Part shown: positions 57,871 to 64,000 of the stretch, piece by piece | Numbering within the stretch: position 1 is the first letter of the stretch | Layout of the letters: each line of letters begins with the position of its first letter | From: Actinokineospora spheciospongiae | GTDB taxonomy: Bacteria; Actinomycetota; Actinomycetes; Mycobacteriales; Pseudonocardiaceae | DNA: 64,000 nt | Direction of reading: 5' to 3' | NCBI RefSeq assembly: GCF_000564855.1 | Contig: NZ_AYXG01000101.1 | Coordinates: forward strand, 1 to 64,000 | Program-made: the position numbers and the translations under genes | The notes under the pieces: model-generated | What the model was told of the DNA's origin: nothing | Database searches by the model: none | What the model saw: only the letters and a program-made list of their open reading frames with translations

Positions 57871-59436
57871 TCAGCTCCTCGAGAACATGTTGAGCATCCG
57901 CCGGGTGACGGCGAAGCCACCGACGATGTTGATGGTGGTGAGCAGGACGGCGGCGCCCGACAGCCCGGTCACCAGGGCGTCGTCGGTGCCGATCTGCAGC
58001 AGCGCGGCCACCACGATGATCCCGGAGATGGCGTTGGTGACCGACATCAGCGGCGTGTGCAGCGCGTGGTGCACGTTGCCGATCACGTAGAAGCCGATGA
58101 CGACCGCGAGCGCGAAGACGGTCAGGTGACCGGCCAGGGGCGCGGGCGCGACCGAGGTGATCCCGAACAGCACCAGCGCGCCGAGCACGGCACCCGCGGC
58201 GCGCAGCCACGGCCGCCGGACCGGCTCCTCCTTCGCGGCGGGCGCAGCGGGCGCGGCGGCGGCCGCGGCGGCCGGGGTCGCGCTGACCGACACCGGGGGC
58301 GGCGGCCAGAGGACCTGACCCCCGTGCGCGACGGTCATCCCGCGCTGCACCACGTCGTCCAGGTCGAGGGTCAGCTGACCGTCCTTGCCCGGGGTGAGCA
58401 GGCGCAGCAGGTTGACCACGTTCGTGCCGTAGAGCTGCGAGGCCTGCGCCGGGAGGCGCCCGGGCAGGTCGGTGTAGCCGATGAGCGTGACCCCGTTGTC
58501 GGTGACGACGACCTCACCGGCCACGGTGCCCGCGACGTTGCCGCCCTGCGCGGCGGCCATGTCGACGACCACGCTGCCCGGCTTCATCGAGGCGACGTGC
58601 TCGGCGGTCAGCAGGCGCGGGGCGGGCCTGCCGGGGATGAGCGCGGTGGTGATGACGATGTCGACGTCGGCGGCCTGCTCGGCGTAGATCTCCGCCGCGC
58701 GCCGGTCGTAGTCCTCGGAGGTGGCCTTGGCGTAGCCGTCGGTGCCCATGTCCTGGACGACGTCGACGGCGAGGTACTCCCCGCCGAGGGAGCGGACCTG
58801 GTCGGCGACCTCCGGCCGGGGGTCGGTCGCGCGGACGACGGCGCCCAGGCTGTTGGCCGCGGCGATGGCGGCCAGCCCGGCCACACCGACCCCGGCGACG
58901 AGCACCTTGGCCGGGGGCACCTTGCCCGCCGCGGTCACCTGGCCGGTCAGGAAGCGGCCGAAGGCGTGGGCGGCCTCGATCACCGCGCGGTACCCGGCGA
59001 TGTTGGCCATCGAGCTGAGCACGTCCAGCGACTGGGCGCGGGAGATCCGCGGCACCGCGTCCATGGCCAGCGCGGTGACCCCCTGCTCGGCCAGCACCGC
59101 GACCCGGTCGGGTTCGAGGGCGGGCGCGAGCATGGAGATCGACGTGGCACCCGGGCGCAGCCGCCGGATGTCCTCGGCCGGGGGCGGGTTGATCCCGATG
59201 ACGACGTCGGCGCCCCACACCGGGCCGTCGACCACCTCGGCGCCCGCGTCGCGGTAGGCCTGGTCGTCGAACCCCGATCGCGTGCCCGCCCCGGACTCGA
59301 CGGTGACCTGGTAGCCCAGCCCCAGCACCTTTCCGACGGTGTCCGGGGTCAGTGCCACCCGGGTTTCGGCCTTCTCGGTCTCGGCCCGGACTCCGACGCT
59401 CGGCGCGGCGCCCGCGGTCGGTTCACTGTCGTTCAC
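57871..59436 (-). CDS. pntA: NAD(P) transhydrogenase subunit alpha
   Basis: The 521-residue protein has an alanine-dehydrogenase-like NAD-binding part ([19 protein letters not shown], then [26 protein letters not shown]) joined through an Ala/Pro linker (about 380-405) to a C-terminal membrane domain of about four helices. Alpha is therefore a single fused chain rather than the split PntAA/PntAB of some bacteria. GTG 59436 has AGGAG 5 bases before it; the frame is open to 59766 without support. It is cotranscribed with pntB. Confidence 0.94.
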   Translation of the reverse strand: MNDSEPTAGAAPSVGVRAETEKAETRVALTPDTVGKVLGLGYQVTVESGAGTRSGFDDQAYRDAGAEVVDGPVWGADVVIGINPPPAEDIRRLRPGATSISMLAPALEPDRVAVLAEQGVTALAMDAVPRISRAQSLDVLSSMANIAGYRAVIEAAHAFGRFLTGQVTAAGKVPPAKVLVAGVGVAGLAAIAAANSLGAVVRATDPRPEVADQVRSLGGEYLAVDVVQDMGTDGYAKATSEDYDRRAAEIYAEQAADVDIVITTALIPGRPAPRLLTAEHVASMKPGSVVVDMAAAQGGNVAGTVAGEVVVTDNGVTLIGYTDLPGRLPAQASQLYGTNVVNLLRLLTPGKDGQLTLDLDDVVQRGMTVAHGGQVLWPPPPVSVSATPAAAAAAAPAAPAAKEEPVRRPWLRAAGAVLGALVLFGITSVAPAPLAGHLTVFALAVVIGFYVIGNVHHALHTPLMSVTNAISGIIVVAALLQIGTDDALVTGLSGAAVLLTTINIVGGFAVTRRMLNMFSRS

Positions 59437-60027
59437 ACGATCTCCTCTCACGCCGGTGCGCGGCGCCGGATGGGTCAGCCCCGGTGCGGGGCGTGTCGAT
59501 CGCTGCGGGTGCGCGATCCCACCGTAGGGAGGGAAGGTACCGCGAAAACCGGCCGTTTCTGGATATGGCGATGCTCGCACCGCAGCGGAATCAAGCCGTT
59601 CCGCAGAGTGGGAACCGCATCGGTGGCTTTGTCCCGGCACCGTTGCGCGGCAAACCCACCCACGGGTTCCGGGCGGGACACGGATTCGCCCGGCCGGGCT
59701 TTTGTCATCTCGGCGCGCACGCGTTCGGGCAACACGCCGACGGTTCTGCGCCCTGTGCTGCCGCATTCCGGCGCGCGGGGGGACCCCGGGGACCGCGTGG
59801 CCGATTCCACCCCGTCCCGGCGGGCGCGGGGCGCGGCGGACCGGTGGGCGGTGATCGGCATGTCAACGGTGAACGCCCTCGGGGGGTTCCGCGTGCTCCG
59901 GGTGCGGCACAGGACGTCCGTCACATTGACTCGGGGGGTCGCGCGGCAGTATTCGACTCATCGTCGCCGATGTCGGAATCGCGCGAGCCCGGGCAGGGGC
60001 ACCGCGTCCCAGGTGGACGGTCCGGGG
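59437..60027. other. 591-base region without a gene; orphan plus-strand promoter candidate
   Basis: The pntAB promoter must lie here but no clear minus-strand pair was found. On the plus strand TTGACT (59926-59931), an 18-base spacer and TATTCG (59950-59955) form a fair promoter that would read into the 3' end of the TetR gene in antisense. No coding frame is convincing. Confidence 0.4.
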
Positions 60028-60675
60028 TCACGGTTCGACGGGTACCGCCGGGCGGGTGATGGCGGCGAGGACGAGGCCGCGGATCTCCTCGGCGATGGCG
60101 GCGGTGTCCAGGGGCGGGTCGTGCGCCTGCCACTCCCGCAGCAGGCCGGTGATGGCGCCGACGACGGCGTAGGCGGTGAGGCGGTAGTCGCGGTCCGGGG
60201 CGTCGCCGCGGGTGGCGGCCAGGCGGGCCTCGGACTCGATAAAGTCGGCCCAGCGGCGGACCCACTCCTGGTGCTGGCGGTCCAGGTCGGTGCTCACCCC
60301 GACGGCCTCGACGTAGTTCAGGCGCGGCAGGCGCGGGTCGGCGGTGATGCCCGCGATGAAGGTGTCGATCAGGACCCGCACCCTGGTCGCGGTGCCCGCG
60401 CCCTCGACCTCGGTGAGCCTGCCGCCGACCCGGCGCAGCGCCTCGGCGTTGATCCGGTCGTGCAGGGTGAGCAGCACCCGCTCCTTGGCCGGGAACTCCT
60501 CGTAGAAGTTGCGGGTGGACACCCCGGCCAGCGTGCACAGGTCGACGATCTTCGTCTGCTGGTAGCCGCGCGCGGTGAACAGCTCCAGCGCGGCCACCAG
60601 CAGCCGGGCCCGGCGCTGGGCGCGGCGGTCGTCGGCGGAGACGCCCCCGTAGGCGCGCCTGGGCGGTGTGGTCAC
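60028..60675 (-). CDS. TetR/AcrR-family transcriptional regulator
   Basis: The 215-residue protein has the TetR helix-turn-helix (ARLLVAALELFTARGYQQTKIVDLCTLAGVSTRNFYEEFPAKERVL is the region, about 20-65) and a helical ligand domain. The GTG at 60675 follows GGGAGC; the frame open to 60822 runs through the divergent promoter. It is divergent from the secretory lipase gene (107 bases), a probable target. Its operator was not identified; the TGTTACC boxes of the AurF operon are not repeated here. Confidence 0.9.
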   Translation of the reverse strand: MTTPPRRAYGGVSADDRRAQRRARLLVAALELFTARGYQQTKIVDLCTLAGVSTRNFYEEFPAKERVLLTLHDRINAEALRRVGGRLTEVEGAGTATRVRVLIDTFIAGITADPRLPRLNYVEAVGVSTDLDRQHQEWVRRWADFIESEARLAATRGDAPDRDYRLTAYAVVGAITGLLREWQAHDPPLDTAAIAEEIRGLVLAAITRPAVPVEP

Positions 60676-60782
60676 CGGTGCTCCCGTTCCCCGACCGGGA
60701 CAAAGTGGTAATCGGGCTTGTCGCTTCGGCGGTGCGGACCTAGGTTTCCGAAAATCGGAGTTTCCACAATACCGGAGGCACC

Positions 60783-62000
60783 ATGGTCCGCCGATCCGCC
60801 CTGGTCTCGTCCCTGGTCGCACTCGCGCTGCTCACCTGCGGGCCCGCGCCCGTGGCGGGCGCCGCCGAGCCCCTGCCGGTGCCGTCTCAGGACGCCTTCT
60901 ACACCCCGCCCGCCCCGCTCCCCCCGGGGTCACCGGGTGACGTGCTGCGCAGCAGGCGGGTCGACTGGCACCCCGAGCCGTTCCGCGTCCTGCCCGCGCC
61001 GGTGGACGCCCACCAGGTCCTGCACCTGTCCACTTCGGCCACGGGCGCGCGCATCGCGGTGTCGGCCACGGTCCTGGTGCCGCCGGACGCCTGGCCCGGT
61101 CCCGGCCCGCGCCCGGTCGTCGCCTACGCCATGGGCACGCAGGGACTCGGCGACCAGTGCGCGCCGTCCTACCACCTGCGGGCGGGCACGGAGGTGGAGA
61201 TCGCGTTCCTGGCGCAGGCGCTGCTGAAGGGCTGGGCGGTGGTCGTCACCGACTACGAGGGTCTGGGTACCCCGGGCACGCACACCTACGCGGTGGGTCG
61301 GTCGGAGGGTCACGCGCTGCTCGACGCGGCCCGCGCCGCCACCCGGCTGCCGGAGGCGGGCCTCGACCGGCGCGCCCCGGTCGGCGCCTTCGGCTACTCC
61401 CAGGGCGGGCAGGCCGCCGCCTGGGCGGGTGAGTTGCAGCCGACCTACGCCCCCGAGCTGAACCTGGTCGGGATCGCCGAGGGTGGCGTGCCGTCGGACC
61501 TGAACGAGGTCGCCGCGTTCAACGATGGCAACCTGGGTTCCGGTCTGCTCGTCGCGGCTGCCGTGGGCTACGCCGCCGCCTACCCCGAACTGCCGTTCGC
61601 TGACCAACTCACTCGACGCGGCAAGGAACTGACGGCCAAGGTGCGGGACGCCTGCGTCGCCGAACTCGCCCTCGCGGCGCCGTTCACCCGGCTCAACGAC
61701 CTCACCACGACCCCGGACCTGATCGACTCCCCCGCCTGGCAGGCCCGGCTCGCCGAGAACCGGCTCGGCACGACCGCGCCCACCGCACCGGTGTACCTGT
61801 ACCACGGCACGCTCGACGAACTGATCCCGTACGCGGCGGCGGAAGGACTGCGCGACCGCTACTGCGCGCGCGGCGCCGACATCCAGTGGACGCCGATCCC
61901 GCTCGCCGGGCACATCACCGCCGTCTCGGTGTGGGGCACCGCCGCGCTGAACTGGCTCGGCGACCGCTACGCGGGCAAGCCGACCCGACCGTCCTGCTGA
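60783..62000 (+). CDS. Secretory lipase (LIP family)
   Basis: The 405-residue protein has a signal peptide (1-26) and the secretory-lipase fold known from fungal LIP enzymes and actinomycete relatives. Family blocks are AFYTPPAPLPPGSPGDVLRSR, a nucleophile in GYSQGGQAAAW, acid in HGTLDELIP and histidine in LAGHITAV, with cysteines C53-like positions in CAPSYHL and the C-terminal DRYC. It hydrolyses acylglycerols or other esters outside the cell. GGAGG precedes the ATG. It is divergent from the TetR gene. Confidence 0.88.
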   Translation: MVRRSALVSSLVALALLTCGPAPVAGAAEPLPVPSQDAFYTPPAPLPPGSPGDVLRSRRVDWHPEPFRVLPAPVDAHQVLHLSTSATGARIAVSATVLVPPDAWPGPGPRPVVAYAMGTQGLGDQCAPSYHLRAGTEVEIAFLAQALLKGWAVVVTDYEGLGTPGTHTYAVGRSEGHALLDAARAATRLPEAGLDRRAPVGAFGYSQGGQAAAWAGELQPTYAPELNLVGIAEGGVPSDLNEVAAFNDGNLGSGLLVAAAVGYAAAYPELPFADQLTRRGKELTAKVRDACVAELALAAPFTRLNDLTTTPDLIDSPAWQARLAENRLGTTAPTAPVYLYHGTLDELIPYAAAEGLRDRYCARGADIQWTPIPLAGHITAVSVWGTAALNWLGDRYAGKPTRPSC

Positions 62001-62008
62001 TCCCGCGA

Positions 62009-62043
62009 GCGGGGTGATCACAGCAGGGGGGTGATCACCCCGC
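62009..62043 (+). terminator. Terminator of the lipase gene
   Basis: GCGGGGTGATCAC (62009-62021) pairs perfectly with GTGATCACCCCGC (62031-62043) over a 9-base loop. Confidence 0.75.
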
Positions 62044-62065
62044 CTGGCGCGGGTCCGCCCGGACG

Positions 62066-62109
62066 CCGACGAGCCCGGCCGATCCACGGGGATCGGCCGG
62101 GCTCGTCGG
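62066..62109 (-). terminator. Terminator of katG
   Basis: A perfect 20-bp stem (62066-62085 with 62090-62109) closes on a 4-base loop, 12 bases after the katG stop. Confidence 0.8.
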
Positions 62110-62121
62110 GGCAGAGCGGGC

Positions 62122-64000
<1,879 letters not shown>

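Noticed and set aside
56626-60711. 1361-codon open frame opposite pntAB and TetR
   Set aside because: It is the mirror of conserved genes on the other strand in GC-rich DNA, with a His/Gly/Arg/Asp-biased composition and no family motif.

Overview
The window is uniformly very GC-rich, with GTG starts, strong GGAGG-type ribosome sites and long mirror ORFs on the opposite strand of almost every gene. SARP/AfsR-type regulators, PucR, XRE/MmyB-type and CGNR regulators, PknB-like kinases and many secreted hydrolases point to an actinomycete, most likely of the order Pseudonocardiales (Saccharothrix/Actinosynnema/Lentzea-like; this is inference, no rRNA is present). No tRNA, rRNA, CRISPR array, transposase or phage block was seen. 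It reads as a chromosomal accessory region rich in regulators and secreted enzymes.

Layout. 1-7.8 kb: end of a membrane protein, an orphan LuxR-type response regulator, a TetR/amidase pair, a small stress-type membrane protein, a monooxygenase / epoxide-hydrolase-like / PadR operon, and a CGNR regulator beside an NTF2-like protein. 7.9-13.4 kb: a NarL-type two-component pair with a divergent membrane protein, a lipoprotein, a PET-hydrolase-type cutinase and a CitB-type response regulator. 13.4-19.7 kb: nhaA, then a four-gene lipid-related operon (alpha/beta hydrolase, WS/DGAT acyltransferase, DUF6230-like and DUF6114-like proteins) divergent from a SARP regulator. 20-28.3 kb: an XRE regulator with a small facing gene, a subtilase whose catalytic domain is split by a complete seven-repeat RCC1 propeller, an AfsR-like regulator upstream of it, and a divergent I36-type protease inhibitor coupled to a small HTH protein.

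28.8-34 kb: a PHB-depolymerase-family esterase, a PucR regulator, a phytoene-desaturase-like oxidoreductase and a chymotrypsin-like secreted protease. 34-41 kb: a signalling island with two paralogous Ser/Thr kinases carrying extracellular sensor regions, an FHA protein and a secreted beta-helix protein. 41.4-48.6 kb: an amine oxidase fused to a cyclic-nucleotide-binding-type domain, a degenerate M15-like Tat protein, a large DUF1906 wall-hydrolase-like protein without signal peptide, and a secreted S33 peptidase. 48.6-56.4 kb: an unusual tandem-repeat intergenic region, an AurF-type di-iron oxygenase operon with its own ferredoxin-reductase, an XRE / aldo-keto reductase pair, a second S33 peptidase and a tiny lipoprotein. 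56.4-64 kb: pntAB transhydrogenase, a TetR, a secretory lipase and most of katG.

How the parts fit: most loci are one regulator beside one enzyme or exported protein, and several show candidate operators in the intergenic DNA (TetR/amidase, PadR operon, CGNR, CitB-type regulator, AurF operon). The strongest candidate for something undescribed is the protease locus at 21.8-28.3 kb. The amine oxidase-cNMP fusion, the polyester-hydrolase-like cutinase and the operator/leaderless-promoter pairs are the next best leads.
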